Shown here: piece after piece, positions 1 to 6,869 of the stretch
Numbering within the stretch: the stretch's first letter is position 1
Layout of the letters: each line of letters starts with the position of its first letter
Source of the DNA: Candidatus Enterococcus courvalinii
Lineage (GTDB): Bacteria; Bacillota; Bacilli; Lactobacillales; Enterococcaceae
Length of the DNA stretch: 64,000 nt
Direction of reading: 5' to 3'
NCBI RefSeq assembly: GCF_017315945.1
Contig: NZ_JAFLWI010000002.1
Coordinates: 62,001-126,000, forward strand
Notes under the pieces: generated by a model
The model's database searches: none
What the model was told of the DNA's origin: nothing
The model's input: the letters and a program-made list of their open reading frames with translations, nothing else
Position numbers and translations under genes: made by a program

Positions 1-1
1 T

Positions 2-217
2 CCTAATCTGATGCAGACGTCTATTCAATTTCCGCAGATTTTGTCACTGATTCATCGTTATTTACAAGTCCAACAATTACCATCGCGAAAACTTTCACTA
101 CCTTTAGCAGACACGTTTCGGGTGGTCAAGCGAGCTGAAGAGAAAAAAGTGATCGTCATCGATTTTACGAGAAATCGAAACATGTTGCATCAAGTAACTA
201 TGGGAAAAGCCAATTAG
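2..217 (+). CDS. 3' end of an unrecognised CDS cut by the window edge
   Basis: An open frame runs from the left edge to a TAG at 215-217. It is open upstream of the first ATG (position 11), which has no ribosome binding site, so this is most likely the C-terminal part of a longer gene. The visible 71 residues include a basic stretch and a short hydrophobic strand (KKVIVIDF). I do not recognise the family and propose no function. The stop codon lies inside the loop of an intrinsic terminator, so the gene ends its own transcription unit. Confidence 0.5.
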   Translation, partial: PNLMQTSIQFPQILSLIHRYLQVQQLPSRKLSLPLADTFRVVKRAEEKKVIVIDFTRNRNMLHQVTMGKAN

Positions 218-230
218 GGCTTTTCCTTTT
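203..230 (+). terminator. Intrinsic terminator of the left-edge gene
   Basis: Inverted repeat GGAAAAGCC (203-211) and GGCTTTTCC (218-226) with a short AT-rich loop, followed by TTTT. It overlaps the stop codon of the upstream frame. Confidence 0.8.
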
Positions 231-268
231 GCACTTTTTATTCTATTAAATAGTCAATGGAGGAGAAA

Positions 269-718
269 ATGGCCCAAGTTTGGTTACAACGAATGATTAA
301 AATGTATCAAAAATATCAACAACTCATGAAAGGAAGATATGCAAAATTTGACGAATTGAATCGCTTTTTACTAATCTTTTCGCTTCTGTTTAGTTTGTTA
401 AGTCGCTGGTTACCTTACGGGTCTGGTAGAGTATTATCTTTATTATTTTTAGGAGTTTTGCTCTATCGTTTCTTATCAACTAAAATTTATCCGAGATTGA
501 ATGAAAATCAACGTTTTTTTAAAAAATGGCGAACGATAAGCAACTTTTTTCAAACAGTCACCAAAAGAAAAACAAAGACAAATAAGAAAACGGCTTACCA
601 AACGTACACGTACTTTTCTTGCCCAAATTGCCAACAAAAGCAACGTGCTCCACAAGGTCGTGGGAAAATTCGAGTAACTTGTAAAAAATGTGGTACACGA
701 TTTGAAACAAACGTATAG
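269..718 (+). CDS. Small membrane protein with C-terminal zinc ribbon
   Basis: 149-residue protein. The N-terminal third is basic and amphipathic. Two hydrophobic segments follow (about residues 33-46 and 51-67), then a very basic linker. The C-terminus has two CxxC knuckles (CPNC and CKKC) about 18 residues apart, a typical zinc ribbon. I chose ATG 269 because the sequence ATGGAGGAGAAA just upstream is its Shine-Dalgarno; an in-frame ATG at 257 would use that same sequence as codons. It lies 12 bp before the phosphoglycerate mutase gene and is probably cotranscribed with it. Zinc-ribbon membrane proteins of this kind are conserved in enterococci, but the role is unknown. Confidence 0.75.
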   Translation: MAQVWLQRMIKMYQKYQQLMKGRYAKFDELNRFLLIFSLLFSLLSRWLPYGSGRVLSLLFLGVLLYRFLSTKIYPRLNENQRFFKKWRTISNFFQTVTKRKTKTNKKTAYQTYTYFSCPNCQQKQRAPQGRGKIRVTCKKCGTRFETNV

Positions 719-730
719 GAAGTGGAAAAA

Positions 731-1399
731 ATGAAAATGGTTTTGTTACGTCATGGTGAGAGTGAAGCTAATTTTGAAAATTACTGGACAGGCTGGTTAG
801 ATGTGGCATTGACTACGAAAGGTGAGCAGCAAGCGAGTGAAGCGGGGACCAAAATGAAGGAAGCTGGTTTAGTATTTGATGCTGTCTATACTTCAGTTTT
901 GAAGCGAGCAATTAAAACATCACAATACACTTTAGAAGAAATGGGGCAATTGTGGATTCCAATTACCAAAACTTGGCGTCTAAATGAACGTCACTATGGC
1001 GAACTAGTTGGTAAAAACAAAGACGAAATGAAAGCTATCTATGGAGAAGAACAAGTCAAAATTTGGCGTCGTGACTATCGTGAAGTACCACCACTTGTTA
1101 AAGAAAATCAGTTTGATCGAAGATATGATTTCTTGGATCCTCGTTTGATTTCTCATGGAGAAAGTTTAGAAATGACGGTTAAACGTCTGATACCTTTGTG
1201 GGAAGATTCGTTTGCACCCAAACTTCGTGAGCAACAAAATCTCTTAGTGGTTGGACACGGAAACAGTGTGCGTGCGTTAACGAAATACTTGGAAAACGTG
1301 CCAGAAGATCTAATGGATACGATTGATATTCCCAATGCGCAACCGATCCAATACACATTTGACGAACAGCTAACAATCATTGATAAAAAGATTTTATAA
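731..1399 (+). CDS. 2,3-bisphosphoglycerate-dependent phosphoglycerate mutase family protein
   Basis: 222 residues, histidine phosphatase superfamily. The catalytic motif LLRHGES is at residues 4-10, followed by WTGWLDVALTTKGEQQA, which is characteristic of cofactor-dependent phosphoglycerate mutases. LNERHYGELVGKNK and the second catalytic histidine in VVGHGNSVRAL are also present. The family interconverts 3- and 2-phosphoglycerate in glycolysis. It is slightly shorter than typical GpmA (about 228-250) and may be a paralogue, so I leave the symbol out. ATG 731 is preferred to GTG 722 because AGGAAGTGG then sits at correct spacing. It forms a unit with the zinc-ribbon gene upstream and the HAD hydrolase downstream. 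Confidence 0.85.
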   Translation: MKMVLLRHGESEANFENYWTGWLDVALTTKGEQQASEAGTKMKEAGLVFDAVYTSVLKRAIKTSQYTLEEMGQLWIPITKTWRLNERHYGELVGKNKDEMKAIYGEEQVKIWRRDYREVPPLVKENQFDRRYDFLDPRLISHGESLEMTVKRLIPLWEDSFAPKLREQQNLLVVGHGNSVRALTKYLENVPEDLMDTIDIPNAQPIQYTFDEQLTIIDKKIL

Positions 1400-1441
1400 A
1401 GACTTCAGATGTTTTATCCGAAAAAAAGAGGAGTAGGAGCA

Positions 1442-2062
1442 ATGATAAAGAATTTTATTTGGGACTTTGATGGTACATTATTTGATACATATCCTGCAAT
1501 GGTTGATGGTGCTTGGCGTGCCTTACAAGATTTTGGGATTACAGCGGATAAAAAAGAAATCTATTTTGTGATGAAAAAGTATTCAACGAGTCAATTACGG
1601 CAAAACTATCAGTTGTCTGAGGAGAAATTTATCCCCTTATTTCATCAGTATGAAACAGCGAGTCAAGAAGTATCAGCGCCTTTCCAAGACACAAAGATGG
1701 TTTTAGAAAAGTTGAAAGCACACGGTGGACGACACTTTATCCTGACCCATCGTTTAACTCATTCAACTTGGGAACTGTTAAAAGACTTTGGACTAGACGA
1801 ATTAGTTGAAGAAGTTGTTGGAATAGATCAAGAATTTCCTAGAAAACCGGATCCTTCTTCATTACATGCGATTATTAAAAAATTTCATTTACAAAAAACA
1901 GAATCAATGATGATTGGCGATCGTCGATTAGACATTGAAGCCGGTAATAACGCGGGAATTGCCACTTGCTTATATGATATCGATTATTTTTTAGGTGATA
2001 TTCCTGCAACCTATGTTGTGAATGAATTGAAGCAAATCATTGAATTACCAGAGATTATTTAA
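1442..2062 (+). CDS. HAD-IA family hydrolase (phosphoglycolate phosphatase-like)
   Basis: 206 residues. HAD motif I is DFDGTLFDT near the N-terminus, motif II is the Thr in FILTHR, the conserved Lys is in the PRKPDP segment, and motif III is MIGDRRLDIEAG. The insertion between motifs I and II is the helical cap of subfamily IA. These enzymes are cytosolic, Mg-dependent phosphatases of small phosphorylated metabolites; the substrate cannot be read from sequence. The start at ATG 1442 has AGGAGTAGGAG upstream. An in-frame ATG at 1409 would add 11 non-conserved residues. Confidence 0.88.
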   Translation: MIKNFIWDFDGTLFDTYPAMVDGAWRALQDFGITADKKEIYFVMKKYSTSQLRQNYQLSEEKFIPLFHQYETASQEVSAPFQDTKMVLEKLKAHGGRHFILTHRLTHSTWELLKDFGLDELVEEVVGIDQEFPRKPDPSSLHAIIKKFHLQKTESMMIGDRRLDIEAGNNAGIATCLYDIDYFLGDIPATYVVNELKQIIELPEII

Positions 2063-2066
2063 AATA

Positions 2067-2097
2067 TTGTCCGCTTTCAATTTTCATATGCTATAAT
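2067..2097 (+). promoter_or_regulatory. Promoter of the DUF1149 gene
   Basis: Extended -10 TGCTATAAT (2089-2097) with a weak TTGTCC -35 at 2067-2072 (19-bp spacer), 20 bp before the start codon at 2118. Confidence 0.55.
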
Positions 2098-2117
2098 TTT
2101 TGTAGAGGAGTGATGAT

Positions 2118-2504
2118 ATGGAAATTAGAAGACAAAAAGAAGTGGTTGAGGCTTTTCACTACGATCAAAAGCCTAAAGATCAAGAAATCCAAACTGACTT
2201 AAAAGTTGGTTTTTCGCCGTTGAATGAAACGATTGACAATTATCCAGAAGAACATAGTATTGTGGGTGCTCGTTTAGAATTTCGCTTAGTATTCGATCAA
2301 TATGTACTATCTGGAAGTGTTAGTCAAATCAATCATATTTTGAATCGTAAAGTTCAAGGACAGGCAGATGTTACACAAGAAGAAGTAGATGAGTTAGTCG
2401 CTCCTTTATTTGACATTGTTAGTCGTATGGCATACGAAATTACAGAGATTGCTTTAGATGAACCAGGTGTCAAATTGAATTTTCAATCAGAAAAAGAAGC
2501 ATAA
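2118..2504 (+). CDS. DUF1149 family protein
   Basis: 128-residue acidic cytosolic protein matching the DUF1149 family of lactobacilli, streptococci and enterococci. It has an N-terminal FHYDQ-type strand, a central EHSIVGARLEFRLVF strand and a C-terminal helical region. The ribosome binding site GAGGAGTGATG precedes ATG 2118. It has its own promoter and its own long perfect terminator, so it is a monocistronic unit. No biochemical function is established for the family, to my knowledge. Related proteins are sometimes described as SecB-like folds, but nothing here tests that. Confidence 0.8.
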   Translation: MEIRRQKEVVEAFHYDQKPKDQEIQTDLKVGFSPLNETIDNYPEEHSIVGARLEFRLVFDQYVLSGSVSQINHILNRKVQGQADVTQEEVDELVAPLFDIVSRMAYEITEIALDEPGVKLNFQSEKEA

Positions 2505-2507
2505 GAA

Positions 2508-2550
2508 AGAGTAGTAGTGATAGTTTTAAACTATCGCTACTACTCTTTTT
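2508..2550 (+). terminator. Strong intrinsic terminator after the DUF1149 gene
   Basis: A nearly perfect 17-bp stem (arms 2508-2524 and 2530-2546, one G-T pair) followed by a T run. Confidence 0.9.
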
Positions 2551-2602
2551 CTATTACTAAATGTAAGCAAAAAGCATGCCATTTGGCAAAAAATGAGCTA
2601 AA

Positions 2603-2696
2603 ATGAACAAGTCACTGAAAAAATACAAATTTTTTTCAGGGGAATGGTTGAAGAATCATTCCCGGGAACCTTTACTTCCTTTGATGGACTTGTCAT
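2603..2696 (+). promoter_or_regulatory. Structured 5' leader of the cystine symporter gene, possible cis-regulatory RNA
   Basis: The leader can fold as a multi-branched domain. A closing stem pairs ATGA(A)CAAGTC at 2603-2613 with GACTTGTCAT at 2687-2696. Inside it lie a 9-bp hairpin (2615-2623 with 2631-2639), a 10-bp hairpin with a GAAG tetraloop (2640-2649 with 2654-2663), and a short GGAA/TTCC hairpin (2665-2668 with 2676-2679). It matches no riboswitch class I can name. A TAAAAT box at 2599-2604 could be a -10, which would put the transcript start inside the first arm, so the closing stem is not certain. Confidence 0.4.
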
Positions 2697-2720
2697 TAAA
2701 AAATTTTAAGGAGGAAAAAA

Positions 2721-4112
2721 ATGACAACACTCATCACAGTTTTAGTGGTTCTAGTTTTTGCGGCATTATTATATGTGTTTTATCGTATGCAAAAGCGCCA
2801 TACTAAATTTTCAACGCGTGTTTTTACAGCGCTAGGTATCGGGATCGTTTTTGGCGGTCTATTGCAACTTATCTTTGGGGTCGATAATCAAATCGTCACT
2901 CAATCAATGGATTGGATTGGAATCGTTGGGAATGGCTACGTTGCTTTCTTGCAAATGTTAATTATGCCATTGGTTTTCATCTCCATTGTCGGCGCATTTA
3001 CCAAAATGAAAGTTTCGGAAAAATTAGGTAAAATCAGCGCAACAGTTTTAACAACTTTGTTAGCGACAACAGCAATCTCTGCACTAATTGGGATTGGGAC
3101 AACGATGCTCTTTAACTTACAAGGGGCAAAATTTACTGAAGGAGCGGCTGAAACAGCACGTATTGCTGAATTAGCTACTAGACAAGAAACTGTTGAGAAC
3201 TTATCGATTCCTCAACAAATCTTATCATTTATTCCTAAAAATGTTTTTGCTGATTTAGCGGGAAGCCGACCAACAAGTACAATTGGTGTCGTGATTTTCG
3301 CTGCATTTGTTGGTGTTGCCTATCTTGGGGTTAAACGTAAAGCACCAAAAGAAGCAGCTTTCTTCTCAGATTTGATTGATAGTTTATATAAAATAGTTAT
3401 GCGAATCGTGACATTAGTTCTACGCTTAACACCATATGGCGTACTTGCTTTGATGACAAACGTGATGGCCACAAGTGATTTTGCAGCAATCGTGAACTTA
3501 GGTAAATTCGTACTAGCTTCATATATTGCTTTGCTTGCTGTATTAGTTGTTCATTCGCTTATTTTGATGTCAGTCAAAGTGAATCCAATTAATTACTTCA
3601 AAAAAGCTTTTCCTGTATTGAGTTTTGCTTTTACTTCACGTTCGAGTGCAGGCGCATTGCCATTGAATATTGAAACACAAACGAAAGCTCTTGGGGTTGA
3701 TGATGCAACAGCGAACTTCTCTGCAAGTTTTGGTTTGTCAATTGGGCAAAATGGCTGTGCAGGTGTTTACCCAGCAATGTTGGCAACAATTGTTGCACCA
3801 GCTGCGGGTATCAATGTATTTAGTTTAGAATTCATTTTGATGTTAGTAGCGATTGTAACGATCAGTTCATTCGGTGTTGCTGGTGTCGGTGGGGGCGCAA
3901 CATTTGCTTCATTAATCGTGCTAGGCGCAATGAATTTACCAGTAGCAATCGTCGGTTTAGTTATCTCTGTAGAACCATTGATCGACATGGCTCGTACTGC
4001 AACAAACGTCAGTGGTAGTATGGTAGCTGGGATTGTTACAAGTGCTCGTATCCATGATTTGGATCGTGATGTTATCAATGATGAAACAAAAGTGATTGAT
4101 GTAAATGCATAA
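2721..4112 (+). CDS. tcyP: Dicarboxylate/amino acid:cation symporter, L-cystine transporter TcyP type
   Basis: 463-residue polytopic membrane protein of the DAACS family (glutamate/dicarboxylate symporters). Conserved segments are QMLIMPLVFISIVGAF, the serine-rich hairpin loop (AFTSRSSAGALPLN), the NGCAGVYPAM segment and the final binding region with DMARTATNVSGS. The RSSAGALPLNIETQTKALGV and QNGCAGVYPA signatures fit the TcyP/YdjN cystine subgroup better than GltP-type glutamate carriers. Family knowledge gives cation-coupled uptake of cystine and related sulphur compounds. ATG 2721 follows AAGGAGG. The gene is flanked by terminators and preceded by a structured leader (2603-2696) that may regulate it. 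Glutamate or aspartate transport is the main alternative. Confidence 0.82.
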   Translation: MTTLITVLVVLVFAALLYVFYRMQKRHTKFSTRVFTALGIGIVFGGLLQLIFGVDNQIVTQSMDWIGIVGNGYVAFLQMLIMPLVFISIVGAFTKMKVSEKLGKISATVLTTLLATTAISALIGIGTTMLFNLQGAKFTEGAAETARIAELATRQETVENLSIPQQILSFIPKNVFADLAGSRPTSTIGVVIFAAFVGVAYLGVKRKAPKEAAFFSDLIDSLYKIVMRIVTLVLRLTPYGVLALMTNVMATSDFAAIVNLGKFVLASYIALLAVLVVHSLILMSVKVNPINYFKKAFPVLSFAFTSRSSAGALPLNIETQTKALGVDDATANFSASFGLSIGQNGCAGVYPAMLATIVAPAAGINVFSLEFILMLVAIVTISSFGVAGVGGGATFASLIVLGAMNLPVAIVGLVISVEPLIDMARTATNVSGSMVAGIVTSARIHDLDRDVINDETKVIDVNA

Positions 4113-4130
4113 AGCTTAAGAAAAAATTAG

Positions 4131-4161
4131 AGCTAGCTATTATTTTGATAGTTAGCTTTTT
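4131..4161 (+). terminator. Intrinsic terminator after tcyP
   Basis: Hairpin AGCTAGCTAT (4131-4140) with ATAGTTAGCT (4148-4157), one G-T pair, followed by a T run to 4161. Confidence 0.8.
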
Positions 4162-4312
4162 CATTTGCAAAATTAAATATTCCGAAAAGTGAAAACGCGA
4201 AAATAAAAATAAAAAACCATTCTGTTAAATAGACAAGTCTAGAGTTTATGAGAGGGATATGGTAAACTAGCAACGATTATTCACCATTTAAAATGGATTT
4301 AGGAGGAACAAG

Positions 4313-4684
4313 ATGTTTACAAATGAAATAAAAATCATGCTTTATGTCGATGATGTTGAAAAAAATGCAACATTTTGGACAAATAATGGTTTTGCAGAAC
4401 TAGATCGACAAGAAATGGATGGTACATTGATTGTTGAGATTGGCCCAGCAGTCGACGCACAAGCCAAATTAGTTTTATATGATCGCAAATTTATCGAGGC
4501 ACATTCACCAGAGGTTGCGTCAAATTCACCTTCTTTAATGTTTGCAAGTGAAGATGTTTTTGGTTTATATAAAAAAATGCAAACAAATAAAGTCACACTA
4601 GGTGATCTAGTCCAAATCGGCGAAGAATACGTTTTTAATTTTGCTGATCCAGACGGCAATTATTTTGCAGTGACTGGCAAATAA
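4313..4684 (+). CDS. VOC (glyoxalase/bleomycin resistance) superfamily protein
   Basis: 123 residues with the paired beta-alpha-beta-beta-beta layout of the vicinal oxygen chelate fold. The N-terminal half starts IKIMLYVDDVEKNATFW, and the C-terminal half ends FNFADPDGNYFAVTG, the usual closing motif. The family contains metal-dependent isomerases, dioxygenases and drug-binding proteins, and the substrate cannot be assigned from sequence. AGGAGG lies just upstream of ATG 4313. It is a single-gene unit with its own terminator. Confidence 0.8.
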   Translation: MFTNEIKIMLYVDDVEKNATFWTNNGFAELDRQEMDGTLIVEIGPAVDAQAKLVLYDRKFIEAHSPEVASNSPSLMFASEDVFGLYKKMQTNKVTLGDLVQIGEEYVFNFADPDGNYFAVTGK

Positions 4685-4688
4685 GTTG

Positions 4689-4737
4689 AAACTTTTGTAG
4701 ATGGTTATCATAGAATCTGCAAAAGTTTTCTTTTTTT
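4689..4737 (+). terminator. Intrinsic terminator after the VOC gene
   Basis: Arms 4689-4701 and 4715-4727 (AACTTTTGTAGAT with ATCTGCAAAAGTT) followed by a long T tract. Confidence 0.85.
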
Positions 4738-4875
4738 GATGATAAAATAATTATGTAAACTTAAATACATTTAACCATTCAATCTTGCGTAAAAATGCAC
4801 AAGCAAATAAATCGTCAAATACCTGATCCTTTCTTATACTATTTGGGAATCATTAGAATGAAGGGATGTCACAGT

Positions 4876-5817
4876 ATGGATTACCAAGTTTTACTTTATT
4901 ATAATTACACAACAATTGAAGATCCAGAAATGTTTGCGAAAGAACATTTAGCCTTTTGTAAGTCATTGAACTTGAAGGGGAGAATTCTTGTCGCAACGGA
5001 AGGGATTAATGGCACGTTGTCAGGAACGCTTGCAGATACGACTGCTTATATGGATGCAATGAAAGCAGATGCACGTTTTGCAGATACTTTCTTCAAAATC
5101 GATCCAAGTCCTGAACACGCATTTAAAAAAATGTTTGTTCGTCCACGTTCGGAATTGGTTTCTCTTAAATTAGAGGATGATATCGATCCGAAAGATACCA
5201 CTGGAGCTTATTTATCACCGCAAGAATTTAAAGAAGCAATTCTTGATGAAGAAACTGTTGTGATAGATGCGAGAAATGATTATGAATATGATTTAGGTCA
5301 TTTTCGTGGGGCTGTTCGACCAGAAATCCGTAGTTTTAGAGAACTACCTCAATGGATTCGCGACCACAAAGAAGAATTTATGGACAAACGTGTCGTTACT
5401 TATTGTACAGGTGGTATTCGTTGTGAAAAATTTTCTGGCTGGTTAGTTCGAGAAGGCTTCAAAGACGTTGGGCAGCTGCATGGTGGAATTGCGACATATG
5501 GAAAAGATCCCGAAGTTCAAGGTGAATTATGGGATGGACAAATGTATGTCTTTGATGAACGAATTGCGGTTGAAATCAATCATGTCGATAAACAAGTAGT
5601 CGGTAGAGATTGGTTTGACGGAACCCCCTGTGAACGCTATGTGAATTGTGCAAATCCTGAATGTAATCGTCAATTTTTGACTTCGGTAGAAAATGAAGCG
5701 CGACATCTTGGCGCATGTTCAAAAGAATGTGCGCAACACCCAAACAATCGTTACCTTAAAGAACATTCGTTAACAGATACAGAAATTGCAGAAATCTTGG
5801 TGGCAAATTTTAAATAA
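4876..5817 (+). CDS. trhO: tRNA uridine(34) hydroxylase TrhO (rhodanese-like)
   Basis: 313 residues. An N-terminal TrhO domain ([34 protein letters not shown]) is followed by a rhodanese domain with the active-site loop CTGGIRCEK and a C-terminal zinc-binding cysteine cluster (CANPECN and CSKEC). TrhO proteins hydroxylate U34 of tRNAs at the 5 position, an O2-dependent step towards the methoxyuridine-type modification in Gram-positives. The frame extends upstream to ATG 4795, but the conserved family start is MDYQVLLYY at 4876, preceded by AAGGGA at suitable spacing. The gene stands alone with its own terminator. Confidence 0.92.
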   Translation: MDYQVLLYYNYTTIEDPEMFAKEHLAFCKSLNLKGRILVATEGINGTLSGTLADTTAYMDAMKADARFADTFFKIDPSPEHAFKKMFVRPRSELVSLKLEDDIDPKDTTGAYLSPQEFKEAILDEETVVIDARNDYEYDLGHFRGAVRPEIRSFRELPQWIRDHKEEFMDKRVVTYCTGGIRCEKFSGWLVREGFKDVGQLHGGIATYGKDPEVQGELWDGQMYVFDERIAVEINHVDKQVVGRDWFDGTPCERYVNCANPECNRQFLTSVENEARHLGACSKECAQHPNNRYLKEHSLTDTEIAEILVANFK

Positions 5818-5879
5818 ATCAAATGTTTAAATCGTTAAGGAATCAAAGGTTACCATCAATTATTGCCACTAAATAGTCG

Positions 5880-5923
5880 CTAAAAGAAAAGCAAAAACCT
5901 GTTTTTCTTTTAGCTCTTTTTTT
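5880..5923 (+). terminator. Intrinsic terminator after trhO
   Basis: Stem CTAAAAGAAAA (from 5880) pairing with the TTTTCTTTTAG segment near 5904-5913, followed by a T run to 5923. Confidence 0.8.
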
Positions 5924-5977
5924 GTTGGAATCACTTGCAAAATTACGCTATACTTTTTGAGAAAGGATGCGGTGGTT

Positions 5978-6712
5978 ATGAAATCTTTGCTCTATGCAAT
6001 TAGCGATGTACATGGAGAATATGAATTGTTTCAAGCGTTAGTAAGTGAATATGATCCGACAATTCATCAATTAGTTTTGATTGGTGACCTAAACGATCGC
6101 GGACCGAAAACAAAAGAATGTTTTTTGCTTGGGATGAAATTAGCGAAAGAAACTGGTGCCATTTATTTACGTGGAAATCATGAGGAGTATTTCTTACAAT
6201 TTTTACAATCACCAGAAGATTGGTATGATGCATATTTGCGTAACGGCGGGAAAGAAACCTTTGAAAGTTTATTACATCCAGGTGCGACAGAAGAGTATTC
6301 TCCAACAGAAATCGCAATGATGATTCGTTCAAGATATGATGAATTAATTCAATTTTTAGTGGAGAGACCCTTGTATTTTGAGTGGAAGCACTATTTATTT
6401 GTTCACGCAGGAGTAGATTTAACGAAAAAAGATTGGCGAGAAACCAGTCCAAGAGATTTTATTTGGATTCGTGAACCTTTTCATAACGGAAAAAATCTAA
6501 CGGGCAAGACGATCGTTTTTGGTCACACAATTACACCATTGTTGCATGGCGATATGCAAACAACAGATTTGTGGCTAAGCGACAATAAAATTGGGATTGA
6601 TGGTGGTGCGGTCTTTGGAGGCTCCATCCATGGCGTGATTTTTGACGAACAAGGAATCGTTCAAGATATCGAGTATCAAAATAATCAGGGACCATGGCAA
6701 CCAGATTTTTGA
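5978..6712 (+). CDS. PPP-family metallophosphatase (serine/threonine phosphatase-like)
   Basis: 244 residues with the metallophosphoesterase motifs in order: SDVHGEYE, LIGDLNDRGP, RGNHEE, FVHAGVD and VFGHT. GDxxDRG is altered to GDLNDRG, still with the metal-binding Asp. This set is typical of bacterial PrpA/PrpE/ApaH-like phosphatases acting on phosphoproteins or dinucleoside polyphosphates. Which of these applies here is not decided. ATG 5978 is preferred over an in-frame TTG at 5957 because GAAAGGATG is then the ribosome binding site. Single-gene unit. Confidence 0.83.
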   Translation: MKSLLYAISDVHGEYELFQALVSEYDPTIHQLVLIGDLNDRGPKTKECFLLGMKLAKETGAIYLRGNHEEYFLQFLQSPEDWYDAYLRNGGKETFESLLHPGATEEYSPTEIAMMIRSRYDELIQFLVERPLYFEWKHYLFVHAGVDLTKKDWRETSPRDFIWIREPFHNGKNLTGKTIVFGHTITPLLHGDMQTTDLWLSDNKIGIDGGAVFGGSIHGVIFDEQGIVQDIEYQNNQGPWQPDF

Positions 6713-6751
6713 TTTGAGATTTGTGAATAAAGCGCGAAACATAAATTTTCC

Positions 6752-6789
6752 AAAAAGTGTAGGACATCTTGTCCTATGCTTTTTATTTT
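6752..6789 (+). terminator. Intrinsic terminator after the phosphatase gene
   Basis: AAAAAGTGTAGGACA (6752-6766) pairs with TGTCCTATGCTTTTT just downstream with one mismatch, then a T-rich tail. Confidence 0.8.
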
Positions 6790-6869
6790 GTCATCCCGCC
6801 TTTTTTTATTCCATAAAAAAAGTATGCTAAAATAGACAAGCGACTAACAAACTAAAGGAGAACATCTTG

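Noticed and set aside
2603-2806. ORF across the tcyP leader
   Set aside because: It overlaps the start of tcyP in another frame and the leader shows RNA-type pairing instead of coding features.
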